A stretch of 37,210 nt of DNA from positions 1 to 37,210 of the forward strand of contig JAKSCU010000494.1 in NCBI GenBank assembly GCA_022360435.1. Reading direction: 5' to 3'. Below, piece after piece: positions 14,804 through 25,478 of the stretch. Origin of the DNA: Bacillota bacterium. Its GTDB lineage: Bacteria; Bacillota; Desulfotomaculia; Desulfotomaculales; Desulfallaceae. The position numbers and the translations under genes are program-made. The notes under the pieces are model-generated. The model searched no databases. It saw only the letters and a program-made list of their open reading frames with translations, and had not been told where the DNA came from. Numbering within the stretch: the stretch's first letter is position 1; every line of letters begins with the position of its first letter.

Positions 14804-16087
14804 TTACGGCAATTCGTTTTGCTGTTGTTTGCCGTTGCCGCGTTTGATGTTCCGGTAGGCCCTCACTAGGTCGGCGTTGGACCTGGTTTTTTTCAACCGC
14901 TCGGCGATGTATTCCAGCGCTTCAGCCTGCCCCATGCCTGCGGTGGCCCGGCGGAAGTACCAGTTCAACTCCAGTTCCTCCTTGGTAAGCAGCAGATCCT
15001 CGCGCCTGGTTCCGGAGCGCAGCACGTCCACGGCGGGAAATAGTCGCCGCTCCGCGAGGCGGCGGTCCAAAATCAACTCCATGTTGCCCGTGCCCTTAAA
15101 CTCCTCGAATATCACGTCGTCCATACGGCTGCCGGTTTCCACCAGCGCGGTGGCCAGTATGGTCAGCGAGCCCCCTTCCTCCAAGTTGCGGGCAGCGCCG
15201 AAAAACCGCTTGGGCTTATGGAGCGACGCCGGGTCGACGCCGCCGCTGAGAGTGCGCCCACTGGGGGGCACCAGCAGATTATGAGCTCTGGCCAGGCGGG
15301 TAATGCTGTCCATCAGAATGACCACGTCCCGACCGTGCTCCACCAGCCGCTTGGCTCGCTCCAACACCATGTCGGCCACCCGCACGTGGTTTTCCGGCGG
15401 CTCGTCGAAGGTCGAACTGACCACGGTGCCGTGGACCGACCTTTCCATGTCGGTGACTTCCTCGGGCCGCTCGTCAATTAACAGCACAATAAGGCTGATT
15501 TCTGGGTGATTGGCGGATACGCTGTTGGCTATGGCTTTCAGCAACACTGTTTTGCCGGCCTTGGGCGGAGATACGATTAATCCCCTTTGCCCCTTACCGA
15601 TGGGGGAAATTAAGTCTATAATCCGGGTGGACAGTTTTTCCTTGTCGGTTTCCAAGTTTATCCGCTCTTGGGGAAACAGGGGAGTGAATCCTTCAAAGTG
15701 CAGCCTTTTCGAGGTTTCCTCGGGGTCGGCCCCGTTAACCTGTTCCACGCGCAGCAGCGCCGAGTACCGCTCGCTGTCCTTGGGACCCCGAACCTGACCG
15801 GCCACCAGGTCACCGGTGCGCAGATCGAAACGCCTTATCTGGGATAACGACACGTAAATGTCGTCATAACTGGGCAGAAAGTGAAACGGCCTCAAAAAAC
15901 CATACCCGTCCGGGAGGATTTCCAGCACACCGCTGGAGAATTGCAGCCCGCTTTTTTCCGCCTGGGCCTTGATTATTTCCGCAATCAACTCTTTTTTGCG
16001 CAATCGTGAACAACCGGATAAATCCAATTCCCTGGCCAAGGTGTACAGCTCGGACAGGGTTTTGCTCTCCAGTTCCGGATGATTCAA
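14804..16087 (-). CDS. rho: Transcription termination factor Rho
   Basis: This RNA-dependent ATPase/translocase ends transcription. I place the start at TTG 16087, seven bases after AAGGGGG, giving 427 aa, the normal length; the ORF-track start adds 42 unrelated residues. The N-terminal Rho-N helix domain ([15 protein letters not shown]), the cold-shock RNA-binding domain ([12 protein letters not shown]), the Walker A loop SPPKAGKT, and the [10 protein letters not shown] and [11 protein letters not shown] motifs are all present. It is complete and should be active. Its location beside transaldolase and fba matches the gene order I recall in related clostridia. Confidence 0.96.
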   Translation of the reverse strand: MNHPELESKTLSELYTLARELDLSGCSRLRKKELIAEIIKAQAEKSGLQFSSGVLEILPDGYGFLRPFHFLPSYDDIYVSLSQIRRFDLRTGDLVAGQVRGPKDSERYSALLRVEQVNGADPEETSKRLHFEGFTPLFPQERINLETDKEKLSTRIIDLISPIGKGQRGLIVSPPKAGKTVLLKAIANSVSANHPEISLIVLLIDERPEEVTDMERSVHGTVVSSTFDEPPENHVRVADMVLERAKRLVEHGRDVVILMDSITRLARAHNLLVPPSGRTLSGGVDPASLHKPKRFFGAARNLEEGGSLTILATALVETGSRMDDVIFEEFKGTGNMELILDRRLAERRLFPAVDVLRSGTRREDLLLTKEELELNWYFRRATAGMGQAEALEYIAERLKKTRSNADLVRAYRNIKRGNGKQQQNELP

Positions 16088-16418
16088 GGGCAAACCCCCT
16101 TTCGGGTCTTTTATTATATTAATCTGTATTGCCACCCTTGCTGTATTTAATACCCCCGGCTGCAGTCTCCCGTCGTTTTTGCTTGGTCTCAGCAACACTT
16201 TGCGCTGCAGCAAGAATGACAGCTAAGGACGGGGCGGCGGCAAGGTCGTTGCCGTCACCGGCCAAACCATAACATAAGCAACGGAAATGCTGATTAATGG
16301 GATGGGCAAAAAGTTCGGGGCCAGTCCCGGGGTGATTTTAACGGGCGCTTGGGGTATGTTTGTTATCCGGCTTTAAACACTTTTCAGGCGCCCCAAAGGC
16401 CAAATGGAAATTGTCTCC
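16088..16418. other. Gap between transaldolase and rho
   Basis: This 331-bp stretch presumably holds the rho promoter and the transaldolase terminator. GGGCGCTTG at about 16341 pairs with CAGGCGCCC at about 16385 over a loop of roughly 35 bases, a possible terminator stem without a T-run. I see no gene and no clear -35/-10 pair. Confidence 0.4.
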
Positions 16419-17066
16419 CTAACTTTTGGGTACCCTGGCCCAGTCGGTTAAAAATTTTTCAATTCCCAGGTCGGTAAGGGGGTGTTTGAGCATTTGCATC
16501 AACACTTTATAGGGGACAGTGGCGACGTGTGCGCCCGCCAGGGCGGATTGGGTGACGTGCAGCGGGTGCCTGATGCTGGCGGATATTATCTGCGCATCCA
16601 GGTTGTGAATATCGAACACGGAGACTATTTGTTCCACCAGCGCTATCCCGTCATGGCCGATATCGTCCATGCGACCGACAAAGGGGCTGATATAGGCGGC
16701 TCCGGCCAGGGCGGCCATCAGGGCCTGATTGGCGGAGAAAACCAGGGTAACGTTGGTTTTGACACCTTCCCGCGACAATACGCTTACGGCTTTCAAACCT
16801 TCAGCATTCATGGGAATCTTGACCACAATGTTGGTGTGTATGGCCGCCAGTTCCCGAGACTCTTGGATCATGGGGCCGGCCTGGGTGCTGACCGCCTCGG
16901 CGCTCACCGGGCCGTCGATAATGGAAACAATCTCCCGGACCACTCCCACAAAGTCCCGGCCTTCCCGGGCAATCAGTGACGGGTTGGTGGTTACCCCGCT
17001 AATTACACCCAGTTCGGCTGCGGCTTTAATCTCAGCTACGTTGGCGGTATCGATAAACAGTTTGAT
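16419..17066 (-). CDS. tal: Transaldolase (TalC/FSA-type) with non-AUG start
   Basis: The ORF track begins at an internal GTG (16949), but the frame stays open upstream and reads [19 protein letters not shown] then [12 protein letters not shown], the conserved start of the TalC/FSA family. The family's initiator Met falls on ATC at 17064-17066, nine bases after a strong GGGGAGG; the only other in-frame choice in range is ATT at 17070-17072. There is no in-frame ATG, GTG or TTG. The 215-aa protein has the Schiff-base Lys in VVKIPMN and [11 protein letters not shown], with Phe where fructose-6-phosphate aldolase has Tyr, so transaldolase is more likely. It lies downstream of fba, in the non-oxidative pentose phosphate pathway. 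Confidence 0.88.
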   Translation of the reverse strand: MKLFIDTANVAEIKAAAELGVISGVTTNPSLIAREGRDFVGVVREIVSIIDGPVSAEAVSTQAGPMIQESRELAAIHTNIVVKIPMNAEGLKAVSVLSREGVKTNVTLVFSANQALMAALAGAAYISPFVGRMDDIGHDGIALVEQIVSVFDIHNLDAQIISASIRHPLHVTQSALAGAHVATVPYKVLMQMLKHPLTDLGIEKFLTDWARVPKS

Positions 17067-17102
17067 GGCAATACACCTCCCCGGTGTGGAGATAACAGAT
17101 GG

Positions 17103-17957
17103 CTATACTCGTCCGGAGCTGCCGAAAAGCCTAATTTTTTCGCTGATCAGTTCCACCGCCGCTTCCCGGGCCGGGCCCAGTATCTTGCGCGGGTCAATTT
17201 CTTCGGGGTTGTCGGTAACAACCTGCCGGCAGCAATCAACGAAAGCTTCCCGGATGTTGGTGTCAATGTTGATTTTGCGTACCCCCAGGCGGATGGCCTC
17301 CCGGATGGCGTCGCCGGGAACGCCGGAGGAGCCGTGCAGCACAATGGGGATGCCGACCAGGGAGCGTATTTTCTCCAGCCGGGCGAAATCCAGTTTGGGT
17401 TCGCCCTTGTAACGCCCGTGGGCGGTACCTATGGCCACGGCCAGAGCGTCCACGCCGGTTTCCGCCACGAACCGGCCGGCCTCGTCGGGGTCGGTGAAGA
17501 AAGCGTCGGCGTCATCAACGTGGATATCGTCCTCGGTGCCGCCGATTTTGCCTAGTTCGGCCTCCACGGATACGCCAACCGGGCGGGCCGCCGCCATCAC
17601 CTGTTTGGTAAGGGCAATGTTGTCATCCAGCGAGTGTTTGGAACCGTCGATCATTACGGATGAAAAGCCGGACCGTATGCAGCGCATCACCTGTTCAAAG
17701 CTGGTGCCGTGGTCAAGGTGCAGGGCCACCGGCACATCCGCCATGGAAGCGGCCACATTGGCCATGGCGGTTATGTATTCAATGCCGGCGTATTTAATGG
17801 CGCCCTGGCTGGCCTGCATAATCACCGGCGCCCGCTCGGCCCGAGCGGCGGCGGCAATGGCTTGCACTATTTCCATGTTGTTGCAGTTAAAAGCGCCCAC
17901 GGCATAACCGCCGGCCTCGGCTTCCTTTAGTAAATCGCTGATGGGTACCAAACCCAT
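17103..17957 (-). CDS. fba: Class II fructose-1,6-bisphosphate aldolase
   Basis: This 284-aa zinc aldolase of central glycolysis/gluconeogenesis interconverts fructose 1,6-bisphosphate with DHAP and glyceraldehyde 3-phosphate. Zinc-site motifs are HLDHG (about residue 80), GTAHG and LHGSSG, and the phosphate/substrate loop is KINIDTNIR, as in FBA rather than GatY. The start is ATG after GAGGAGG. It precedes transaldolase by 36 bases, so the two are co-transcribed. The operon paralogue at 33-860 shares GTAHG-x-YKG but differs in the substrate loop. Confidence 0.93.
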   Translation of the reverse strand: MGLVPISDLLKEAEAGGYAVGAFNCNNMEIVQAIAAAARAERAPVIMQASQGAIKYAGIEYITAMANVAASMADVPVALHLDHGTSFEQVMRCIRSGFSSVMIDGSKHSLDDNIALTKQVMAAARPVGVSVEAELGKIGGTEDDIHVDDADAFFTDPDEAGRFVAETGVDALAVAIGTAHGRYKGEPKLDFARLEKIRSLVGIPIVLHGSSGVPGDAIREAIRLGVRKINIDTNIREAFVDCCRQVVTDNPEEIDPRKILGPAREAAVELISEKIRLFGSSGRV

Positions 17958-17994
17958 TTGCCCGCATCCTCCTCAATTAGGAAATATCCCCAAA

Positions 17995-18678
17995 CTATTT
18001 CCTTTTGCGTTTGGTATTTTTATCCGATTTGTCGACATTGGCCAGGCTGTCCAGGTACCCGAAACCGTTGCGAGTCAGTTCGATGGTGTCAACGCCTTTA
18101 ATTACCCGCAGATCATCTTCGGTTTCGGCATAGATAATGTTCACACTGTCACATTCCCGGCAGTGCAACTCCAGCCGGTCGGGGAAAATATCCACCTCCA
18201 CGTCCAGGTTGCCGCACTGGCAGTACAGGGCGTTCTGCTCGGCGATATCGTGCAGGCAGTTGAGGACCTCGTACATGATTTCCGAGTTATTGAAATACCT
18301 GTCTTCGCCCTCGAATTCACTGGTCAGTGATTCGATGTTTTCTTCCTGGGCTTCGGCCAGAAGCTTTACTTCCTTTTCAGATCCCAAGTAGCCCAACTCA
18401 AGGCCGGTTTCCTGGCAGAATAGGTAATTGACCTCGCTTGACCAAAATCGCCTGGCGCTGATGGACAGCAGGTGTTTTGATTCACAAACCACGCACGGGA
18501 ACTGCAGAACGTATTCCTTGCGGTCCCTTGTGTTAACCACCAGCTTGACATACCCGCAGGCGCAGTTTATTTCCATTTTTTTACGCAAACCAAATTCAAA
18601 ACGCGACAGTTTATGGTAATCAAGCTTGCCGCAGTCGGGGCATCGCATGGCCAGCAGCGCACCGGTTTCAATAATCAT
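17995..18678 (-). CDS. Uncharacterised Cys-rich (zinc-ribbon-like) protein
   Basis: This 227-aa protein of unknown function has several CxxC or CxC pairs spread along it: CPDC near residue 14, CACG, CVVC, CQCG and CREC near residue 180. They look like zinc ribbons at both ends joined by an acidic middle (EGEDRYFNNSEIM). The C-terminus is strongly basic (DKNTKRKRK). It lies between fba and the Spo0F-like gene on the same strand. I recognise no named family; the CpXC domain is a loose resemblance. A role linked to sporulation or stress regulation is only a guess from position. Confidence 0.7.
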   Translation of the reverse strand: MIIETGALLAMRCPDCGKLDYHKLSRFEFGLRKKMEINCACGYVKLVVNTRDRKEYVLQFPCVVCESKHLLSISARRFWSSEVNYLFCQETGLELGYLGSEKEVKLLAEAQEENIESLTSEFEGEDRYFNNSEIMYEVLNCLHDIAEQNALYCQCGNLDVEVDIFPDRLELHCRECDSVNIIYAETEDDLRVIKGVDTIELTRNGFGYLDSLANVDKSDKNTKRKRK

Positions 18679-18806
18679 GGCTTACCTCCTGCCATTGGTG
18701 TTGAAGACGTTTGTCAGCCGTAATCGAAACACCGGTAATGTCATTTCCGTCTTTTTGCAATTCGGCGCCAAAACCGGTTAATCCTTTTTTGCCGCCGGCT
18801 GCCGGT

Positions 18807-19211
18807 TCAGCTTATTACCCTGGCGGCGTCGCGCCGGGATGATGTCTGGGTGTACTGCCGGGCCAGGGAACGCAACTCGTTCAGGTCGAAGGGTTTGCAT
18901 AGGAAATGGGCAACTCCCAGTTTATCGGCTTCCTCTAACAGGTCCAGTTCTTCATAAGCTGTCATCAGCACCACAGGCACATCACGGTCGATTTTCCTGA
19001 TTTCGTGCAGCGTCTCCACGCCGCTCATCCCCGGCATTTTGACGTCGAGGATAATCAGCTGGTATTTTTTCTCTTTCAGCAAATCCAAAGCTTCACGGCC
19101 GTCAACAGCCTGGTCCACCAGGTAACCCGCGTCCAGCAACGCTTCGCTAATCAGCCTGCGCACGCCCATCTGGTCATCAACGACAAGCAAATCTCCAGTG
19201 TTATGGGACAT
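18807..19211 (-). CDS. spo0F: Spo0F-like single-domain response regulator
   Basis: This 134-aa protein is one receiver domain with no output domain. It has the acidic pair DD near residues 11-12, the phospho-acceptor Asp in LDVKMPGMSG, the Thr in VVLMTAYEE, and the Lys in CKPFDLNEL. Single-domain regulators of this length next to fba are Spo0F in Bacillus and related spore formers, where Spo0F passes phosphate between kinases and Spo0B. In clostridial lineages the phosphorelay is often reduced, so the actual partner is uncertain. A 255-bp upstream region has no clear promoter that I could read. Confidence 0.85.
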   Translation of the reverse strand: MSHNTGDLLVVDDQMGVRRLISEALLDAGYLVDQAVDGREALDLLKEKKYQLIILDVKMPGMSGVETLHEIRKIDRDVPVVLMTAYEELDLLEEADKLGVAHFLCKPFDLNELRSLARQYTQTSSRRDAARVIS

Positions 19212-19466
19212 ATATCCTTCCCCCCTGAAGATAATGGTCCAACTCGCTCATTAAAACGTTGGCCGCTACGAACTACCGTGTTATGGCGCTCCTTTTGGCG
19301 CGCTCTTGAAACCCTTGCTTGACACTACGACGTAACATTGCGACAGCCTTTATATTACACTGTGTTGTTAAAAGCCGCTTATGCAGGCCCTTTAGAGAGA
19401 GTACTTCGCCAACGGAATTTAATTCCCTTCCCCACCGGTTATTTTAAATAATTATTATACAAAAAT

Positions 19467-20288
19467 TTAATACAAGTCGCCGGTGTATAGTGTCGCCGCC
19501 AGGGAGCCGAACACGATCAACCCGATAAACAGTATCACAATCAGCGCCAGGACCGGCGTAAAAACGGTGAACGCGGCCCTGCCGGTACTAAAACCGTGCA
19601 CTTCCCTGATACCGATCACCAGCAGTATTACAAACCAAATAAACACGGCCAGGCTTAATAAGCCGCTGATAATGTTGACCCCGGCGCTGGATGGGAAAAA
19701 TGACACCAGTAATTGCAGCGGGATTATTAACGCCGCCGGCAGGCCGGCCAGACCGTAAACCGCGAAAACCCCCCGGGCCCGGCCCCGACCGCCGTACAGT
19801 TCGGCCAGCAGGTGCAACACCCCGGCCATGAAAAACCATTCCACAAACCCTAAAACAAACCCGCCGGCGGTGGCCAGCGGCATTAAAGCCTGCATAGCGT
19901 CTTGGGCCGGTATTCCGGGCAGTTGCAGCCCATTTAGATAATACGGAGTGTTAAACATACCCATCAAGGCTTGGGCCAAACTGAGCAACACCACGATTAT
20001 GACCGCGGCAAACACTGGAGGCTGCTGTGCAAAACCGGCAAAGGTGCGTACCGGATCGAAAAGCACCCCGTATATTAAATCCAGGATACCGTCCTTTACC
20101 AGCCCGCCGCCGGATGCCGTCTTAGGTCCTGCACCGGCTTGAATGTCCGGCAGTTCCTGTTGCCCGGCGCCGGGCGCGGCCGGTGCGTCTCCCCGAGCGC
20201 TATCCGCCGGTCGATCCGGAGCTTGGTCTTTATTATGGATACTTTCCCCTTCGGCACCGGGATATACATTTTCATCCTTATGATCCAA
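19467..20288 (-). CDS. Yip1-family membrane protein
   Basis: This 273-aa protein has a polar, low-complexity N-terminal tail (about 75 residues rich in Ala, Gly, Asp and Pro), followed by a Yip1-type domain of five membrane segments beginning DLIYGVLFDPVRTFAGFAQQP. Function is not known in bacteria. The start is TTG, eight bases after GGGGAGG. It lies 24 bases downstream of sppA and so probably belongs to the same operon; a link to membrane protein quality control would be inference only. Confidence 0.78.
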   Translation of the reverse strand: MDHKDENVYPGAEGESIHNKDQAPDRPADSARGDAPAAPGAGQQELPDIQAGAGPKTASGGGLVKDGILDLIYGVLFDPVRTFAGFAQQPPVFAAVIIVVLLSLAQALMGMFNTPYYLNGLQLPGIPAQDAMQALMPLATAGGFVLGFVEWFFMAGVLHLLAELYGGRGRARGVFAVYGLAGLPAALIIPLQLLVSFFPSSAGVNIISGLLSLAVFIWFVILLVIGIREVHGFSTGRAAFTVFTPVLALIVILFIGLIVFGSLAATLYTGDLY

Positions 20289-20312
20289 AGCGTGCCCCTC
20301 CCCGGCAATATT

Positions 20313-21230
20313 TTATTCCAGCATTGGCTTGTACACCAACCATGCGGCGGGGTACATTTCCAGGCCAACGATCCCCAGCCTGACATTGCTTAACGTCTCC
20401 CACCAGGGGATTACCGGCGTCAGGTCGATGACCCGGGCGCTGTCTTCCAGTCCGGCCAATTGTGCCGCCACACCGACGGCATCATAAAAATTGCCCAACT
20501 CGTCCACCAGGCCGTTTTCCACTGCCTGGCTGCCGGTAAAAATACGCCCGTCGGCCAGTCTGGCCACCTGTTCGCGGTCCATACCCCGCCCGTTGGATAC
20601 GGTATTGACGAATTGCCGGTATATATCATCGACCATTTCTTGGAAAATGGCTTGTTCCTCGGGGTCTATGTCCCGGGCGGGCGAACCCATGTCCTTGTGC
20701 GGGCCGCTTTTGAAAACTTTGGGGTCTATACCGATTTTATCATACAAACTTCGCATATTGGTAGTTTCCATAATCACGCCGATGCTGCCGGTGATGGTGC
20801 CGGGGTTGGCCACGATTTTGTCGCAGTGCGAGGCAATCCAGTAACCGCCTGACGCGGATACGTCACCCAGGGAGGCCACCACCTTTTTACCGGCCTCGCG
20901 CAAGCGTTCAATTTCCAGGGTTATCTCCTGGGAGGCCGCCGATGTGCCTCCGGGGGTGTTCATCCGGATTACCACCGCCTTTATATGCGGGTCGTCGGCG
21001 GCCCGTCTGAGCTGCTCCATGACGGTGTCGGAACCGGCCACCGCGCCGAACAGGCCGCCGGTGCTGTTACCGGCCATAATCAGGCCATTGATGTGAATAA
21101 CACCAATTGCGTCTCCTCCGGTCAGCCCGCCGCCGGCGACGGCGCCCCCGCGCTGCTGGTGCAGGGCGGCGATCACCAGGGATATAAAAGCCACACCGAT
21201 TATTACACCTGCTATTAATTTTCGTTTCAA
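20313..21230 (-). CDS. sppA: Signal peptide peptidase SppA (S49)
   Basis: This 305-aa membrane-anchored serine protease degrades leftover signal peptides. It has one N-terminal membrane segment (LIAGVIIGVAFISLVIAAL). The S49 core has the nucleophile Ser in GDVSASGGYW and the general-base Lys in the KSGPHKD region, the Ser/Lys dyad of short Gram-positive SppA; NTPGGTSAASQEI and TGSIGVI are also typical. The likely start is TTG. It has the usual length for the short form, about half that of the E. coli enzyme. Confidence 0.93.
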   Translation of the reverse strand: MKRKLIAGVIIGVAFISLVIAALHQQRGGAVAGGGLTGGDAIGVIHINGLIMAGNSTGGLFGAVAGSDTVMEQLRRAADDPHIKAVVIRMNTPGGTSAASQEITLEIERLREAGKKVVASLGDVSASGGYWIASHCDKIVANPGTITGSIGVIMETTNMRSLYDKIGIDPKVFKSGPHKDMGSPARDIDPEEQAIFQEMVDDIYRQFVNTVSNGRGMDREQVARLADGRIFTGSQAVENGLVDELGNFYDAVGVAAQLAGLEDSARVIDLTPVIPWWETLSNVRLGIVGLEMYPAAWLVYKPMLE

Positions 21231-21314
21231 GCTTAATCACTGCCTTTCATTGCTTCACTAAAGAAAAAGCTTTGGAATGTACCAAAGCTGCCAATTGCAT
21301 TAAGCTGTCCATTA

Positions 21315-22973
<1,659 letters not shown>

Positions 22974-22979
22974 TTAATA

Positions 22980-23007
22980 ATTCTATCATGCTCATTGGGC
23001 ATGTCAA
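22980..23007 (-). promoter_or_regulatory. pyrG promoter
   Basis: On the minus strand TTGACA (23007-23002) is followed by a 16-base spacer and TAGAAT (22985-22980), about 45 bases before the pyrG start codon. This is close to the vegetative sigma-A consensus. Confidence 0.7.
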
Positions 23008-23103
23008 TACAAAACAAGGTGTGTATGGGTCGTCGTTATGTTTGCCGTCGCTACCCGCGACTCCGGCAAGAATACCGTCCATAGCGAACCCGGGCTCGTA
23101 AAA

Positions 23104-23268
23104 TTAATCCCAGCCCAGCCAGCGAGTGGCCGCCACGTAACCGAGGAAAAGGCCCACAATACCCATCAGGCCCGCCAGCGTGGGCGGCGCGGGGGTGGGC
23201 AGCTTCAGGCGGGCAAACAACAGGCCGATGGCAACACCCACCAAGGTGGCCAATATTACTTCACGCAA
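23104..23268 (-). CDS. XapX-domain small membrane protein
   Basis: This gene is not in the ORF track (54 aa, TTG start). It reads MREVILATLVGVAIGLLFARLKLP, a PAPP segment and GIVGLFLGYVAA: two membrane helices joined by a proline-rich turn, the pattern of XapX (DUF1427) proteins. The TTG at 23268 has a GGGGGG ribosome binding site seven bases upstream that starts right after the argS stop codon, so the two genes are coupled. Function is unknown in the family; the original member sits in a xanthosine operon in E. coli, but most do not. Confidence 0.75.
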   Translation of the reverse strand: MREVILATLVGVAIGLLFARLKLPTPAPPTLAGLMGIVGLFLGYVAATRWLGWD

Positions 23269-23282
23269 AGGCAATCCCCCCA

Positions 23283-25007
23283 TTACATTTTTTCCGGCGC
23301 CTGCACACCCAACAGCCCCAGAGCGTTCCGCAGCACCACCCGGGTGGCTTCCACCAGCAGCAGCCGGGCGTTGCTCAGTTCCCGGTCGTCGGTGATTACC
23401 CGGTAGGCGTTATAAAAACTATGCAGCAAGCCGGCCACTTCGTGCACATAACGGGCTATACGGTGCGGGGCCAGTTGCCGAGCCGCCATGGCCACCTCCT
23501 CGGGGAAATCGGCCAAGCGGCGGGCCAGGACCAGTTCGGCCTCTTCCTTGAGCAATTCCAGGTTCACCTGGCCGGGGTCCGGTTTTGGCCGACCCTGTTC
23601 CGCCAATTGCCGGAAGATGCTGCAGATGCGGGCGTGGGCGTATTGAACGTAATAAACCGGGTTGTCGTTGGACTGGGTCCGGGCCAGGTCCAGGTCGAAA
23701 TCCAGGTGGCTGTCGGCGCCGCGCATGACAAAAAAATAACGGGCGGCGTCTCGGCCCACCTCTTCCACCAGCTCCTCCAATGTGACAAACCGGCCGGTGC
23801 GCTTGGACATACGCACTATTTCCCCGCCCCGGAACAGCCGCACCAGCTGCATCAGAACGATATGCAGCGCCTCGGGGTCATGCCCCAGCGCCTCCATGAC
23901 CCCCTTCATCCGGGGCCCAGGCCCGTGGTGGTCGGCTCCCCAGATATTGATTACCCGGTGGAAGCCCCGCTGGAACTTGTCCATATGATAGGCGATATCG
24001 GCGGCAAAATAGGTGGATATACCGTTCTTCCTAACCACCACTTCGTCCTTTTCCGTGCCGAAGGCGCTTGCCTTGAACCACAGGGCGCCCTCGTGCTCGT
24101 AAACGTAACCTCGTTCCCGCAGGCGGGAGACGGCTTCATCCACCTGTCCGCTGTCGTGCAGCGACTGCTCCGAAAACCACACGTCGTACTCTACGCCAAA
24201 CTCAGCCAGGGCTTCCCGGATGCCTTCGATTTTTTCCGCCAGAGCGTACCGGGCCAGGGTATCCAGCCTGGTGCGCCGCTCCGCATGCAGCAGGCCGTCG
24301 CCGTGCCCGGCTATGTACCGGCGCGCCGTGTCCGCGATATCCTCCCCGTGGTAGCCGCCCTCGGGTATCCGGCCTTCCCGGCCCAGCAGCTGAAAATAGC
24401 GGGCTTCCAGGGACAGGGCGAAATTTTCCACTTGGTTGCCGGCATCATTTATGTAGTACTCCCGGGTCACCCGCCAGCCGGCAAAATCCAGGATGGCGGC
24501 GATACTGTCCCCCAGCGCCGCCCCCCGGGCGTTGCCCATGTGCAGCAACCCGGTGGGGTTGGCGCTGACGAACTCCACCTGCACCCTTTCGTCCTCCACA
24601 AGCCGCGCCCGACCATAATCCCGCTGCTGCCGCGCCGCCAGAGGCACCGCGTCCAGCACCCAGCGGGAGTCCAAGTGAAAATTGACAAACCCGGGGCCGG
24701 CCACTTGCACCCGCTCCACCCAGCGCATGGCGCCGGTTTCGCGGCATAAGTCCTTGTTGCGCCTTGGCTGCGCCGGCAGATTTTCCAGCAGTATCTCCGC
24801 AATTTTGCGGGGCGCCAAGCGGGCTTGTTTGGGCAGCAGCATAGCCAGGTTGGCGGCAAAATCCCCGTGTTCCCGTTCCCGGGGCACCTCCACCACGAAG
24901 TCCGGCATATCCACCGGCGGGAGTTGCTCCGCCGCCACCGCCGCCGCCACCGCCTTCTCCAGCGCCTCCCGCAGCCCGGCACGCATCTCCTCAACAATGT
25001 TGCTCAT
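23283..25007 (-). CDS. argS: Arginyl-tRNA synthetase
   Basis: This class I synthetase charges tRNA-Arg. I use ATG 25007 (MSNIVEEM), five bases after GAGGAGG, giving 574 aa; the ORF-track start adds ten residues. The N-terminal additional domain is followed by the HIGH-type motif HMGN in ANPTGLLHMGNARG, the KMSKS-type MSKR in VRMSKRTGRFV, and the C-terminal DALR anticodon-binding domain ending RNALGLLGVQAPEKM. I see no T-box in front of it. Confidence 0.96.
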   Translation of the reverse strand: MSNIVEEMRAGLREALEKAVAAAVAAEQLPPVDMPDFVVEVPREREHGDFAANLAMLLPKQARLAPRKIAEILLENLPAQPRRNKDLCRETGAMRWVERVQVAGPGFVNFHLDSRWVLDAVPLAARQQRDYGRARLVEDERVQVEFVSANPTGLLHMGNARGAALGDSIAAILDFAGWRVTREYYINDAGNQVENFALSLEARYFQLLGREGRIPEGGYHGEDIADTARRYIAGHGDGLLHAERRTRLDTLARYALAEKIEGIREALAEFGVEYDVWFSEQSLHDSGQVDEAVSRLRERGYVYEHEGALWFKASAFGTEKDEVVVRKNGISTYFAADIAYHMDKFQRGFHRVINIWGADHHGPGPRMKGVMEALGHDPEALHIVLMQLVRLFRGGEIVRMSKRTGRFVTLEELVEEVGRDAARYFFVMRGADSHLDFDLDLARTQSNDNPVYYVQYAHARICSIFRQLAEQGRPKPDPGQVNLELLKEEAELVLARRLADFPEEVAMAARQLAPHRIARYVHEVAGLLHSFYNAYRVITDDRELSNARLLLVEATRVVLRNALGLLGVQAPEKM

Positions 25008-25020
25008 ATCCGCCTCCTCT

Positions 25021-25038
25021 GGTGTCAGGTGTTGCAAG
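25021..25038 (+). repeat. Short REP-like repeat, copy 1
   Basis: GGTGTCAGGTGTTGCAAG, followed after nine bases by a second TTGCAAGTTG. It lies just upstream of the argS start and 76 bases left of the RAYT relic. It is similar to the copies at 25432 and 29208. Confidence 0.55.
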
Positions 25039-25113
25039 ACTGTTTTGTTGCAAGTTGAAGGGTAGAATGTAAAATATAGTTATGCAAACCTTAGTATCCA
25101 GGAGGTGTTTCCA

Positions 25114-25341
25114 ATGGGTCGTCCTCCCCGTTATTACCCGACACCAGATACAGTATACCATGTTATCTCCCGGGGCAATAACCGGCAGCAAATTTTTTTG
25201 GACAACCGGGATTACCACGGATACCTCACTTGTGGCGCAAGCACAAGATGGAAATGGATTTGCATGTTTACGCCTATCACCCGGGAAGGGATTGACCGCC
25301 CCGATAAGGAAATGCCAATGCCCATCGATAATCGTCAATAA
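25114..25341 (+). pseudogene. REP-associated tyrosine transposase (RAYT) relic
   Basis: The first 38 residues, from ATG 25114 after GGAGGTG, read MGRPPRYYP then VYHVISRGNNRQQIFLDN. This is the N-terminus of Y1/IS200-like RAYT transposases, including the strand leading to the HUH region. After HGYL the frame shifts: a different frame continues HKMEMDLHVYAYH, the expected next strand. The HUH pair, the catalytic Tyr and the remaining 100 or so residues are missing. So the gene is broken by frameshift and deletion. The inverted short repeats on both sides fit the known link between RAYTs and REP sequences. Confidence 0.75.
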
Positions 25342-25431
25342 AAGCAACCATGGCCGTCACTATAAATATCCCGGCGGTCAAAAAAAAGAAAAACGGCAAG
25401 AAGCACCATTAAAAAGCAGTTCAACAAATTT

Positions 25432-25451
25432 AACTTGCAACACCCGGCACC
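25432..25451 (-). repeat. Short REP-like repeat, copy 2 (inverted)
   Basis: The reverse complement reads GGTGCCGGGTGTTGCAAGTT, 19 of 20 identical to the copy at 29210. It lies on the far side of the RAYT relic, in opposite orientation to copy 1. Confidence 0.65.
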
Positions 25452-25478
25452 AAAGCCAACCACCACTGACAGGACATA

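Noticed and set aside
16419-16949. Transaldolase start at GTG 16949 as given in the track
   Set aside because: It would remove the first 39 residues, including the conserved FIDTANV and TTNPSLI motifs that are encoded in frame upstream behind a strong Shine-Dalgarno.
23421-24749. 442-aa plus-strand ORF opposite argS
   Set aside because: Mirror frame of arginyl-tRNA synthetase; no motifs or ribosome binding site.
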